From Candidatus Nanopelagicaceae bacterium (GTDB taxonomy: Bacteria > Actinomycetota > Actinomycetes > Nanopelagicales > Nanopelagicaceae): DNA of 25,825 bases. Below, piece by piece: positions 1 through 6,994 of the stretch; position 1 is the first letter of the stretch, and each line of letters starts with the position of its first letter. Made by a program: the position numbers and the translations under genes. Below the pieces are notes generated by a model. That model ran no database searches, was not told the DNA's origin, and saw nothing but the letters and a program-made list of their open reading frames with translations. The stretch lies in NCBI GenBank assembly GCA_947489825.1, contig CANLFL010000001.1:1-25825 (forward strand), in the 5' to 3' direction.

Positions 1-226
1 AGAAAGCAAAACCATCTGCGTACTCTGCGTTCGGGTACGGATCTTGACCGACAATGACAACTTTGACTTCATCGAGAGGTGTACTCAATGGAGCAAGAAT
101 TCGATCCATCGCGGGTATGTACTGACCTTTACTGACAAAATCAAATGTAGAGATTACGTCATCCTGCAACGGTTCAAGTATTGGAAACCACGAAGAATGG
201 ATAGGCTGAAAAATTGGGTGTTTCAC
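1..226 (-). CDS. ung: Uracil-DNA glycosylase, family 1 (partial; C-terminus beyond window)
   Basis: This enzyme removes uracil from DNA to start base-excision repair. Only the N-terminal 75 codons are present; the gene runs off the left edge. The catalytic water-activating loop GQDPYP is visible at about residues 60-65, and its Asp62 matches the catalytic Asp64 of the E. coli enzyme. Before it lies the family N-terminal pattern HSSWFPILEPL. I chose the GTG at 226 because it overlaps the stop codon of the upstream ABC ATPase gene (shared GTGA), a layout used repeatedly in this window. No ATG occurs in frame nearby, and the frame reading from the upstream ATG stops early. The overlap suggests translation coupled to the ABC gene. 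Family assignment is secure; the start is probable. Confidence 0.9.
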   Translation of the reverse strand, partial: MKHPIFQPIHSSWFPILEPLQDDVISTFDFVSKGQYIPAMDRILAPLSTPLDEVKVVIVGQDPYPNAEYADGFAF

Positions 227-1014
227 GAAGATGCTCGTGCATAAAAGCGTGATCCATCAAAGGAAACGTTTACATCAACGCCAAATACTGCAGTGATATG
301 TTCACTTGTCACCACCTGCTGCACCGGCCCACTTACCGCAATCGAACCCTCCTTTAAAAGCAGGGCGTGAGTTGTTCCCACTGGGATCTCTTCAATATGG
401 TGGGTAACAATCACAGTAGCTGGAGCACTTAGATCGCTAGAGAATTGAGAGAAACGGCGCAGCAGATCCTCGCGACCGCCTACATCAAGGCCCGCAGTTG
501 GCTCATCGAGTAGTAGCAGTTCAGGATCGGCCATTAACGCTCGTGATATTTGTACGCGTTTCTTTTCGCCTTCGCTTAATGTTCCATAATCTCGATCTGC
601 AAGCTCTCGCACACCGAATGTAGTCAGCAGTGCCACTGCTCGCGATTCATCCCACAGATCGTAATCTTCGTTCCATCGACCGAGGACCGCGTAAGCAGCA
701 GTCACAACAACATCTCGAACCTTCTCCTCATATGGAATATCTTCTGAAATGCCAACACCTGCAAGACCAATACGAGTGCGGAGTTCAAAGAGATCAACCT
801 TGCCCATCTCTTTCTCGAGGACGTAAACCTTGCCACTGGTAGGGAAAGCTCGCGTAGCTAAAAGATTGAGTAGCGTTGATTTTCCCGCTCCATTTGGGCC
901 GAGAATGACCCAGCGCTCCCCCGGAGATATTGCAAAGGTAATAGGGCCAAGAATCATCCGTGTGCCGCGACGAACGCAGACATCGGTAACTCGTAATACT
1001 TCTTGACCACTCAC
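223..1014 (-). CDS. ABC transporter ATP-binding protein (orphan ATPase)
   Basis: A 263-residue single-domain ABC ATPase. Walker A is GPNGAGKST (about 39-47), the signature is LSEGE (about 146-150), Walker B is LLLLDEPTAGLD (about 166-177), and the H-loop is VTHH (about 203-206), so it should bind and hydrolyse ATP. No permease or binding protein is adjacent; its neighbours are ung (4-bp overlap downstream) and serB (divergent). The substrate therefore cannot be read, and it may serve a transporter elsewhere or a soluble process. The start is a GTG at 1014. A GAGGAG lies 14 nt upstream, rather far, and a TATCTT hexamer lies 7 nt before the GTG, so a leaderless start is possible. Confidence 0.85.
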   Translation of the reverse strand: MSGQEVLRVTDVCVRRGTRMILGPITFAISPGERWVILGPNGAGKSTLLNLLATRAFPTSGKVYVLEKEMGKVDLFELRTRIGLAGVGISEDIPYEEKVRDVVVTAAYAVLGRWNEDYDLWDESRAVALLTTFGVRELADRDYGTLSEGEKKRVQISRALMADPELLLLDEPTAGLDVGGREDLLRRFSQFSSDLSAPATVIVTHHIEEIPVGTTHALLLKEGSIAVSGPVQQVVTSEHITAVFGVDVNVSFDGSRFYARASS

Positions 1015-1021
1015 GGGCTAA

Positions 1022-1027
1022 AAGATA
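1022..1027 (-). promoter_or_regulatory. Candidate -10 element (TATCTT) for the ABC ATPase-ung unit
   Basis: TATCTT fits the actinobacterial -10 pattern TANNNT and ends 7 nt before the GTG start at 1014. That would place the transcript start at or next to the first codon. No convincing -35 is seen. A distant GAGGAG offers an alternative, leadered reading, so this is weaker than the sites with exact 6-nt spacing. Confidence 0.35.
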
Positions 1028-1083
1028 TCTCCTCACAGCGTTCAAGACCCGTAAATTCGAGGAGATTGACCCGTGATTCACGA

Positions 1084-1089
1084 TAATCT
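1084..1089 (+). promoter_or_regulatory. -10 element (TAATCT) for leaderless serB
   Basis: TAATCT (TANNNT type) ends exactly 6 nt before the ATG at 1096, occupying -12 to -7 if transcription starts at the A of the ATG. No Shine-Dalgarno sequence precedes the ATG. Both facts fit a leaderless mRNA, which is common in actinobacteria. A TTGACC at 1066 is too close to act as a standard -35. Confidence 0.55.
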
Positions 1090-1095
1090 CTGCAC

Positions 1096-2301
1096 ATGGA
1101 AAATCAGAGTGCGTATTACACGGGCCTCATTTTGGTCTCCGGCGAAGATCGCCCTGGTATCACAGAGGCTCTATTCGCAACGCTCTCCCCATTCTCTTTA
1201 ACGATCATAGATATTGAGCAGGTAGTTATTCGCTCTCGCTTGATTTTGACCATCCTCATATCACTTGATCGCGCCCATGCATCAGCGATCGAAGCTGATC
1301 TCAACGATAAGGCGGAATCGCTAGACCTCGATATTGCAATCGCCTTCTCTGAACAAAAGAGTGAGAGCATCGCTGCAAAGATCGGGCTTACCCACGTCGT
1401 GTTGCTTTCTCAAGATTTAAAGCCAGCCGCATTAGCTGACATTGCTTCAGCAATCGCAGGGGTTGCGGGAAATATTGAACGAATTCAGCGCACTGCAAGT
1501 TATCCCGTCACGGCGATCGAATGTGTTGTCAGTGGCGCACCTACAGCCACACTTAAAAGTTCTTTGACGCCTTTAGCCGCCCAACATTTAATCGATATCG
1601 CTGTATCCCCCGGCGGTCTCATGCGTTGGGCGAAGAAGCTTGTTCTCATGGATGTTGATTCAACACTCATCGCTCAAGAAGTCATCGAACTTCTCGGAGC
1701 TAAAGCTGGTGTTCAAGCACAGGTGAAAGAGATTACCGATCGCGCAATGGCGGGTGAGATTGATTTCGAAGCGAGTTTACGCGAAAGAGTTGCCCTACTT
1801 AAGGGGCTACCCGAGTCCGTGATTGACGAAGTGAGAAATGAAATTTCACTAACTCCCGGTGCGAAAACCCTAGTTTCGACTCTTCAAAAGTTAGGACACA
1901 CAGTTGCCGTAGTTTCTGGTGGCTTTATCAACGTTATTGAACCTCTACTTACATCATTAAATATTGCACTGTACAGAGCCAATACTCTAGAGATCGTCGA
2001 TGGCCTTCTCACTGGACAGGTGCAAGGCCCAGTGATCGATCGTGCTGCCAAAGCAATAGCACTCAAGGATTTTGCAAAGCAAGAAGGCGTTGAGTTAGAG
2101 CAGACAGTTGCCATCGGAGATGGTGCAAATGATTTGGATATGATTGCGTTAGCCGGTCTCGGTATTGCATTTAACGCAAAACCTGCAGTTCGTGCGGCAG
2201 CAGATAGCGCTTTAAGCGCTCCCTATCTTGATAGTGTCCTCTACCTCTTAGGAATTACCCGCGAAGAAGTAGAAGAGTCTGGCCAGAGTAGTCGGAAGTA
2301 A
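1096..2301 (+). CDS. serB: Phosphoserine phosphatase with N-terminal ACT region
   Basis: Catalyses the last step of serine synthesis, O-phosphoserine to serine plus phosphate, in the cytosol. The 401-residue protein has an N-terminal ACT-type regulatory half (about 1-165; it begins with a LVSGEDRPGITEAL pattern typical of ACT domains) followed by a HAD phosphatase domain. HAD motif I is DVDST (186-190) with nucleophile Asp186 and acid/base Asp188; motif II is VVSGGF; motif III is GDGANDLDM. The ACT half suggests amino-acid control of activity, as in mycobacterial SerB2. It is one of only two plus-strand genes here and converges on hisG with 5 bp between the stop codons. Its start has no ribosome binding site but a perfectly placed -10 element. 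Confidence 0.95.
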   Translation: MENQSAYYTGLILVSGEDRPGITEALFATLSPFSLTIIDIEQVVIRSRLILTILISLDRAHASAIEADLNDKAESLDLDIAIAFSEQKSESIAAKIGLTHVVLLSQDLKPAALADIASAIAGVAGNIERIQRTASYPVTAIECVVSGAPTATLKSSLTPLAAQHLIDIAVSPGGLMRWAKKLVLMDVDSTLIAQEVIELLGAKAGVQAQVKEITDRAMAGEIDFEASLRERVALLKGLPESVIDEVRNEISLTPGAKTLVSTLQKLGHTVAVVSGGFINVIEPLLTSLNIALYRANTLEIVDGLLTGQVQGPVIDRAAKAIALKDFAKQEGVELEQTVAIGDGANDLDMIALAGLGIAFNAKPAVRAAADSALSAPYLDSVLYLLGITREEVEESGQSSRK

Positions 2302-2306
2302 GAATC

Positions 2307-3152
2307 TTAAAGTCTGCAGGCATGTATATCGGTGACGAGAATTCCTCTCGCACCAAGCACAAACAAATCGTCCATGACTCTATTCGTTTCACTGCGTAAT
2401 ACCATCGCTCGCACAGCTAACCAATCTGGATTCTGAAGCGGTGAAATTGTTGGAGATTCCAAACCGGGAGTGATTACACACGCGGCATCAATATCACTTT
2501 TCTGAATATCATAATCCATCAGAACGTACTGACGAGCAGTAACAACTCCTTGTAAACGTCTAATTAATACCTCTAGATCTGTCGCAATCGCGACATCTTT
2601 ACGGCTGATCACAATTGCTTCACTGGTCAGAATTGGATCACCGAATATCTCTAGCCCCGCCTGACGCAAAGTATTTCCAGTACTAACTACATCTGCAATC
2701 ACATCGGCAACACCCAGTCGGACGCTACTTTCTACCGCGCCATCGAGTCGGACAACCTCTGCTGAAATTCCAAGGCTGGCAAGATGGCTCTTCACTAGTC
2801 CTGGGTAGGCAGTGGCAACTCGCTTTCCATTAATATCTTTGATTGAGTACTTCTTGCCAGCTGGTCCAGCAAATCTAAAGGTCGAACCACCAAAATTAAG
2901 AGCCATTACTTCACTTGCAAGGGCGCCAGAATCAATCAATAGATCTCGCCCAGTTATTCCAGCCTCTAACTCACCAGAACCAACATAGATAGCGATATCG
3001 CGAGGACGTAGGTAGTAAAACTCAACTGAGTTTGTAGTATCCACAAGAACTAGGTCACGCGAGTCGGTGCGCTGCTTGTACCCAGCTTCTTTGAGAATCG
3101 CAATCGACTCCTCGGCAAGAGAGCCTTTATTCGGGATTGCAATACGTAACAT
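2307..3152 (-). CDS. hisG: ATP phosphoribosyltransferase, long (regulated) form
   Basis: First enzyme of histidine synthesis: ATP plus PRPP gives phosphoribosyl-ATP. At about 281 residues it is the long HisG form. The N-terminal catalytic part begins LRIAIPNKGSL and contains ELEAGITGRDLL; a C-terminal domain (about 205-281, with TPGLESPTISPL) is the histidine-binding regulatory module of the hexameric form, so feedback inhibition is expected and no HisZ is needed. Two ATG codons lie in tandem at 3155 and 3152. AAAGGAG ends 1 nt before the first and 4 nt before the second, and the homologues I recall begin MLR, so I chose the second. It is downstream of hisE with a 16-bp gap and is very likely cotranscribed. 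Confidence 0.95.
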   Translation of the reverse strand: MLRIAIPNKGSLAEESIAILKEAGYKQRTDSRDLVLVDTTNSVEFYYLRPRDIAIYVGSGELEAGITGRDLLIDSGALASEVMALNFGGSTFRFAGPAGKKYSIKDINGKRVATAYPGLVKSHLASLGISAEVVRLDGAVESSVRLGVADVIADVVSTGNTLRQAGLEIFGDPILTSEAIVISRKDVAIATDLEVLIRRLQGVVTARQYVLMDYDIQKSDIDAACVITPGLESPTISPLQNPDWLAVRAMVLRSETNRVMDDLFVLGARGILVTDIHACRL

Positions 3153-3168
3153 CATGCTCCTTTAATCA

Positions 3169-3432
3169 CTAGAGAAACTTATAAACATCTTGCGGAGTCA
3201 GGCCACGCGCAAGCATGAGCGTCTGCAAGTGGTAGATCAATTGGCTAATCTCTTCGGCTAACGCTTCATCACTTTCATGTTCTGCTGCGAGCCAGACTTC
3301 ACCAGCCTCTTCGATGATCTTCTTACCAATCGTGTGTACCCCTGCATCTAGCGCAGCAACCGTTTCTGAATCTGCAGGACGGTCGATCGCTTTCTTCGAA
3401 AGCTCAACCCATAGATCATCGAATGACTTCAT
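3169..3432 (-). CDS. hisE: Phosphoribosyl-ATP pyrophosphatase
   Basis: Second step of histidine synthesis: hydrolyses phosphoribosyl-ATP to phosphoribosyl-AMP and pyrophosphate. The 87-residue protein carries the all-alpha MazG/HisE metal-binding pattern [17 protein letters not shown] and [11 protein letters not shown]. It is a stand-alone HisE, as usual in actinobacteria, rather than a HisI fusion. Two in-frame ATG codons exist at 3438 and 3432. The second is preferred: a TAAACT -10 hexamer ends exactly 6 nt before it, and TAAACT abuts the first ATG directly, which leaves no room for a transcript starting there. Starting at 3432 the protein begins MKSFDDLW, matching the homologues I recall. 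It lies 16 bp upstream of hisG. Confidence 0.93.
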   Translation of the reverse strand: MKSFDDLWVELSKKAIDRPADSETVAALDAGVHTIGKKIIEEAGEVWLAAEHESDEALAEEISQLIYHLQTLMLARGLTPQDVYKFL

Positions 3433-3438
3433 ACTCAT

Positions 3439-3444
3439 AGTTTA
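3439..3444 (-). promoter_or_regulatory. -10 element (TAAACT) for leaderless hisE-hisG
   Basis: TAAACT fits TANNNT and ends 6 nt before the second ATG (3432) of hisE. No Shine-Dalgarno sequence is present between rpe and hisE. It lies in the 37-bp gap after the rpe stop, so it can separate hisE-hisG from the rpe transcript. It also settles the start codon of hisE. Confidence 0.5.
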
Positions 3445-3469
3445 CTTGAAGATCAGCGCTCGAGGCGCA

Positions 3470-4123
3470 CTATTTACCTTCCGCCAAGGCTCGCAATTGC
3501 ATGATCATCTCGGCTGGATCTGGTGAATTAAAGACAGCGCTACCTGCAACGAAAGTATCAGCGCCAGCTTCGCGAGCGACTTCAATGGTCTCCATCGAAA
3601 TTCCACCATCTACCTGAAGCCAGATAGGACGGTCTCCGATGATGGTTTTAGTTTGACTTACCTTTTCCATCATCGCGTTCATAAATCTCTGACCACCGAA
3701 ACCGGGCTCTACCGTCATGATAAGGAACATATCTACATCATCGACATAATCTGCATAATCTGCGATTGATGATCCGGGTTTAAGAGCTAGTCCGGCGCGA
3801 GAACCCTCAGCCTTAATCGCACGAAGCGTCGCTGAGATTGCACTGCTTGCCTCCGCATGAATAGTCACACTTGCGCTGCCAGCATGAGCATAAGCAGGAG
3901 CAATACGATCTACATCAGAAATCATCAAATGAGAATCCACTGGAATTGGGGAAGAAGCAATGATCGCTGCTGCTTGCTCGAAATCAAAGGTGAAGTTCGG
4001 TACAAAGACGTTATCCATCACATCCAGATGCAAAAGATCGGAGACTGCTGCAATGCGAGATATCTCCTCATCTAGGCGAGAAAAATCTGCATTCAAGATG
4101 CTGGGCGTTATACGAATTCCCAT
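3470..4123 (-). CDS. rpe: Ribulose-phosphate 3-epimerase
   Basis: Interconverts ribulose 5-phosphate and xylulose 5-phosphate in the pentose phosphate pathway, which supplies PRPP precursors for the his and pyr genes in this window. The 217-residue TIM barrel has the family motifs in order: ITPSILNADFSRL at the N-terminus, LHLDVMDNVFVPNFTF with metal-binding His and Asp, HLM, VEPGFGGQRF, and VDGGI with a catalytic Asp. The length is normal. The ATG at 4123 has a TAAAGT hexamer exactly 6 nt upstream inside the 14-bp gap after rsmB, so it probably starts its own leaderless transcript. A weak AAGG also lies upstream. Confidence 0.96.
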   Translation of the reverse strand: MGIRITPSILNADFSRLDEEISRIAAVSDLLHLDVMDNVFVPNFTFDFEQAAAIIASSPIPVDSHLMISDVDRIAPAYAHAGSASVTIHAEASSAISATLRAIKAEGSRAGLALKPGSSIADYADYVDDVDMFLIMTVEPGFGGQRFMNAMMEKVSQTKTIIGDRPIWLQVDGGISMETIEVAREAGADTFVAGSAVFNSPDPAEMIMQLRALAEGK

Positions 4124-4129
4124 GTCGTT

Positions 4130-4135
4130 ACTTTA
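4130..4135 (-). promoter_or_regulatory. -10 element (TAAAGT) for leaderless rpe
   Basis: TAAAGT (TANNNT) ends 6 nt before the rpe ATG and lies directly after the rsmB stop codon, filling the 14-bp gap. The spacing is the same as at serB, hisE, def, metK and mIHF-gmk. Confidence 0.5.
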
Positions 4136-4137
4136 CC

Positions 4138-5523
4138 TTACGAGATTTTTCTGAAGAGGGCTAGAAACATTGCATCTGTGTTGTGTCGCTGCGTCCATAG
4201 AGCCATGCTCTTATCTCTGACTCCCCCTTCAAGACTGAGTGGCATGAATGGTTGAATGTCGATCTGTTCGAGCTCGGGATATTTCTTCAAAATATCGGCC
4301 ACCGCAATACTCGTTTCGGCTAAATGAGGCGAGCAAGTGGCATAACCAAAGACTCCACCAACGTTTAAGATCGAAATCGCAGCATCGCTAATCTCGCGTT
4401 GGAGGACTCCAAGTTGACGAAGATCAAAAAGTGATCGTCGCCAACGTACCTCTGGCCTGCGCCGCAACGCTCCCATTCCCGTACACGGAACATCAGCTAA
4501 TATGGCATCAAAACCTTCACCTCGTGTTGCGATCTCACGAGCATCCCCCACCCAGACTTCATGAGAGCCAATTACTTGCTTCACTAAATCAGCTCTAATC
4601 TGCGAAATTTCATTAGCAACAAACCTGTGATCGCCTTGGACGGCGATAGATGCAAGAAGAGCGGCCTTGCCGCCGGGTCCAGCACAGAGATCTAACCAAG
4701 AACTCTTATCTGCAGCAGCCTGTGCGAAAATGGATGCGACAAGTTGTGATCCTTCATCTTGGACACCAGCTCTGCGATGGCGCACTGCCTCCAGCGCCGA
4801 TGGAGTTACATCTGCCCTAAACCCATATGGTGAATAAGGAGTTTGAATCGCGCCCCACTCGTGGAACTCTGAAATCTCAGATCGTCCTGGCCAGGTAACA
4901 AAGGTGGGCTTTGCAGGGGTGTTATTTGCTTCAAGGAGTGCGCGAACTTCCTCGAAATCACGCAAGAGATCAAAGTATGCACTCACAATCCATTCAGGAT
5001 GAGAGTAGGTGATCGCAAGTCTGCTGACCTCGTCATTAATCAAAGCTACAGGTGCGAGCCACTCTTCCAAGGACTGTGCACTCACTTTACGAAGCAACGC
5101 GTTGACAAAAGAAGCTTTCGATTCTCCCAGAACTTTACGAGCTAACTCGACGCTTTCAGAGACTGCAGCGTGCATCGGCACTCTCATCTCAAAAATTTGC
5201 TGCAGACCCATTCTTGTGACATCGACAATGCCCGTATCAACTTCGCTCCAAGGTCGGTCACTTACTTGGGGCAAAACGTAGTCGTGCCGTCCCTGCATAC
5301 GCAGCGTTCCGTAGAGAAGTTCGGTTGCGAATGCTTTATCGCGCTGGTCAAAGGTTGAAGAATCTAGCGCCCGAGGCAAGAGAAGATTTGAGTAACCATC
5401 GCGACGATTTACTTCGGTGAGAATGTCAAAGACGAGTAACCGAACTGGATCAGCCTTTGGCTTCTTGAATGTATTTCTACGTGCCTCAACCACAGAGTTC
5501 ACCTGGGTTAATTCTTGCCCCAC
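4138..5523 (-). CDS. rsmB: 16S rRNA m5C967 methyltransferase (RsmB/Sun/Fmu family)
   Basis: Predicted to methylate cytosine in 16S rRNA with S-adenosylmethionine. An N-terminal NusB-like RNA-binding domain (about 25-155) precedes the Rossmann methyltransferase domain: SAM-binding LDLCAGPGGK (about 277-286), DVPCTG (344-349, Cys347) and YATCSP (394-399, Cys397 the likely nucleophile). About 460 residues is normal for the family. The start is uncertain. The ATG at 5523 overlaps fmt by 38 bp, whereas GTG codons at 5502 and 5493 would shorten the overlap; AGGTG lies 6 nt before the GTG at 5493. The conserved part begins only near KADPVRLL, so all three starts are possible. It follows def and fmt, a usual translation-related cluster. 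Confidence 0.92.
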   Translation of the reverse strand: MGQELTQVNSVVEARRNTFKKPKADPVRLLVFDILTEVNRRDGYSNLLLPRALDSSTFDQRDKAFATELLYGTLRMQGRHDYVLPQVSDRPWSEVDTGIVDVTRMGLQQIFEMRVPMHAAVSESVELARKVLGESKASFVNALLRKVSAQSLEEWLAPVALINDEVSRLAITYSHPEWIVSAYFDLLRDFEEVRALLEANNTPAKPTFVTWPGRSEISEFHEWGAIQTPYSPYGFRADVTPSALEAVRHRRAGVQDEGSQLVASIFAQAAADKSSWLDLCAGPGGKAALLASIAVQGDHRFVANEISQIRADLVKQVIGSHEVWVGDAREIATRGEGFDAILADVPCTGMGALRRRPEVRWRRSLFDLRQLGVLQREISDAAISILNVGGVFGYATCSPHLAETSIAVADILKKYPELEQIDIQPFMPLSLEGGVRDKSMALWTQRHNTDAMFLALFRKIS

Positions 5524-6406
5524 GCACCCAAGCAGTTGCCTTCATCTCTGACTTACCTTGAGGGATGAGCTCAACTATCTCAAGTGGCCTATCTCCTGTC
5601 CCGATAAGCACTCGATCTCTCTCAATCATCCATTCGCCAGGTTTGAGTGAGAGGTCGGCGAGCAGATCGCTAGACATGTGGCAGCGCGTGATCTTTACAA
5701 TCTCGCCACGAAAATGTGAGTACGCAATAGGATTGGGATAGAACGCTGCTACTTTGCGGTCAATTACCGCAGACGGCAGTGCCCAATCAATGAGCGCTTC
5801 AGTTTTGTTTAACTTTTTCGCCGATGAAACGCCGTCTTCACTCTGCTGCGTTGGTGAGACGCCGTTGGAAATATCCTCAAGAGTTCGCGCAATCAGCGCG
5901 ACACCTTGCTCCCCAAGAAACTCCAGGGCTTCTCTGCTTCGCATGCTTGGATCTCGCGGAAAAGAAGATTGACGATAGATGGGGCCAGTATCCATTCCCT
6001 CATCAAGTGAGAAGACAGAAATTCCGAGCGTTTGGTCACCATTTTCGATGGCACGTTGGACTGGGGCAGCACCTCGCCATGCGGGCAAGAGTGAGAAGTG
6101 GAGATTAATAAATCCATGTGTCGGTATTTTGAGGATCTCTTGTGGGAGAAGTATTCCGAATGCAACTGTTACAACACAGTCAATATCATCCAGATGGGCG
6201 GCCATCTCACTGGCTTTTCCAATCTTAATGCACTCAACTCCATGATCGCTTGCCCACGATGCGACATCACTCTGAGTCAGAGCTCGACCGCGACCAACAG
6301 CCTTATCCTCCGTAGTGAAAACTTTAACCAAAGAATCCTTGCCGGCAAGTAGAAATTCTAAGGTCGGAATAGCCACGTCAGGTGTTCCCGCAACCGCCAA
6401 ACGCAC
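5486..6406 (-). CDS. fmt: Methionyl-tRNA formyltransferase
   Basis: Adds a formyl group from 10-formyl-tetrahydrofolate to initiator Met-tRNA. The 306-residue protein has the formyltransferase fold with AFGILLP, NLHFSLLPAWRGAAP (catalytic Asn101 and His103), and GMDTGP (Asp139), equivalent to E. coli Asn106, His108 and Asp144. A C-terminal domain (about 205-306) follows. The GTG start overlaps the def stop by one base (TAGTG), and AAAGG lies 6 nt upstream, so translation is coupled to def. Pairing with def places formylation and deformylation in one transcript. Confidence 0.96.
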   Translation of the reverse strand: MRLAVAGTPDVAIPTLEFLLAGKDSLVKVFTTEDKAVGRGRALTQSDVASWASDHGVECIKIGKASEMAAHLDDIDCVVTVAFGILLPQEILKIPTHGFINLHFSLLPAWRGAAPVQRAIENGDQTLGISVFSLDEGMDTGPIYRQSSFPRDPSMRSREALEFLGEQGVALIARTLEDISNGVSPTQQSEDGVSSAKKLNKTEALIDWALPSAVIDRKVAAFYPNPIAYSHFRGEIVKITRCHMSSDLLADLSLKPGEWMIERDRVLIGTGDRPLEIVELIPQGKSEMKATAWVRGARINPGELCG

Positions 6407-6966
6407 TAGTGACCTTTGCCAAATTTCTGGTGCGGCGATACTTTAATAATCGGTGATACACCACTCTCGCTCGCGCTCATAAACCACTCGGAATCTCTGA
6501 TCTCTTTCATGGCAAGCTTTCGAAACTCATTCGGCATGCGATCTATAAAGAGAATTCCATCTAAGTGATCGGTCTCGTGCTGAAGTGCACGAGCCAAGAA
6601 CTCACTTCCATCTACAGTGATTGGTTCACCATGCATATCGAATCCTCGGGCTACTGCGCGCAGCGCCCTAGGTGTGTCATATCGAATCTCAGGAAATGAA
6701 AGACATCCCTCTTCGCCATCTTGCATTTCGTCACTCAAAGTAAGTTGTGGATTAACTAAATGTCCAAGCACGTCATCAACGCACCAGCTAAAAACACGGA
6801 GAGGGACGCCAATCTGAGGCGCAGCTAGCCCAGCACCTGGCGAATCAAGCATCGTATCGATCAAATCACTGACCAAATTCCGGAGCTCTTTATCGAAATC
6901 GACTACAGGTGAGGCAGGAGTAACCAAAACCGGATCACCGAATAATCTGATCTCTTGTATGGTCAT
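6406..6966 (-). CDS. def: Peptide deformylase
   Basis: Removes the N-formyl group from nascent proteins. All three family motifs are present: GAGLAAPQ (about 44-51), EGCLS (86-90, metal ligand Cys88) and QHETDH (129-134, metal ligands His130 and His134, catalytic Glu131). The 186-residue length is typical. It is first in a def-fmt-rsmB set and overlaps fmt by one base. The ATG has no ribosome binding site but a TAAGAT hexamer exactly 6 nt upstream, suggesting a leaderless transcript that begins within the 28-bp gap after priA. Confidence 0.97.
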   Translation of the reverse strand: MTIQEIRLFGDPVLVTPASPVVDFDKELRNLVSDLIDTMLDSPGAGLAAPQIGVPLRVFSWCVDDVLGHLVNPQLTLSDEMQDGEEGCLSFPEIRYDTPRALRAVARGFDMHGEPITVDGSEFLARALQHETDHLDGILFIDRMPNEFRKLAMKEIRDSEWFMSASESGVSPIIKVSPHQKFGKGH

Positions 6967-6972
6967 AGCGGT

Positions 6973-6978
6973 ATCTTA
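6973..6978 (-). promoter_or_regulatory. -10 element (TAAGAT) for leaderless def-fmt-rsmB
   Basis: TAAGAT ends 6 nt before the def ATG, placing transcription start at the A of the ATG. It is close to the TATAAT consensus. A TTGAAA lies 14 bp upstream, too short a spacer for a standard -35. No Shine-Dalgarno sequence is visible before def. Confidence 0.55.
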
Positions 6979-6994
6979 ACGCAGAATAAATATT

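Noticed and set aside
44..244. A 66-codon plus-strand open frame at the left edge.
   Set aside because: It is antisense to ung, whose catalytic GQDPYP loop is clear on the minus strand.
1066..1071. TTGACC as a -35 element for serB.
   Set aside because: The spacer to the TAATCT -10 is only 12 bp, too short for a standard sigma-70-type promoter.
2278..2287. TCTGGCCAGA palindrome near the end of serB, considered as a terminator between serB and hisG.
   Set aside because: It has no loop and no T-run, and it lies within codons of serB. No intrinsic terminator could be supported here.
3450..3466. GCGC-TCGAG-GCGC inverted repeat between rpe and hisE, considered as a terminator.
   Set aside because: The stem is only 4 bp and no T-run follows. 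It may be chance.
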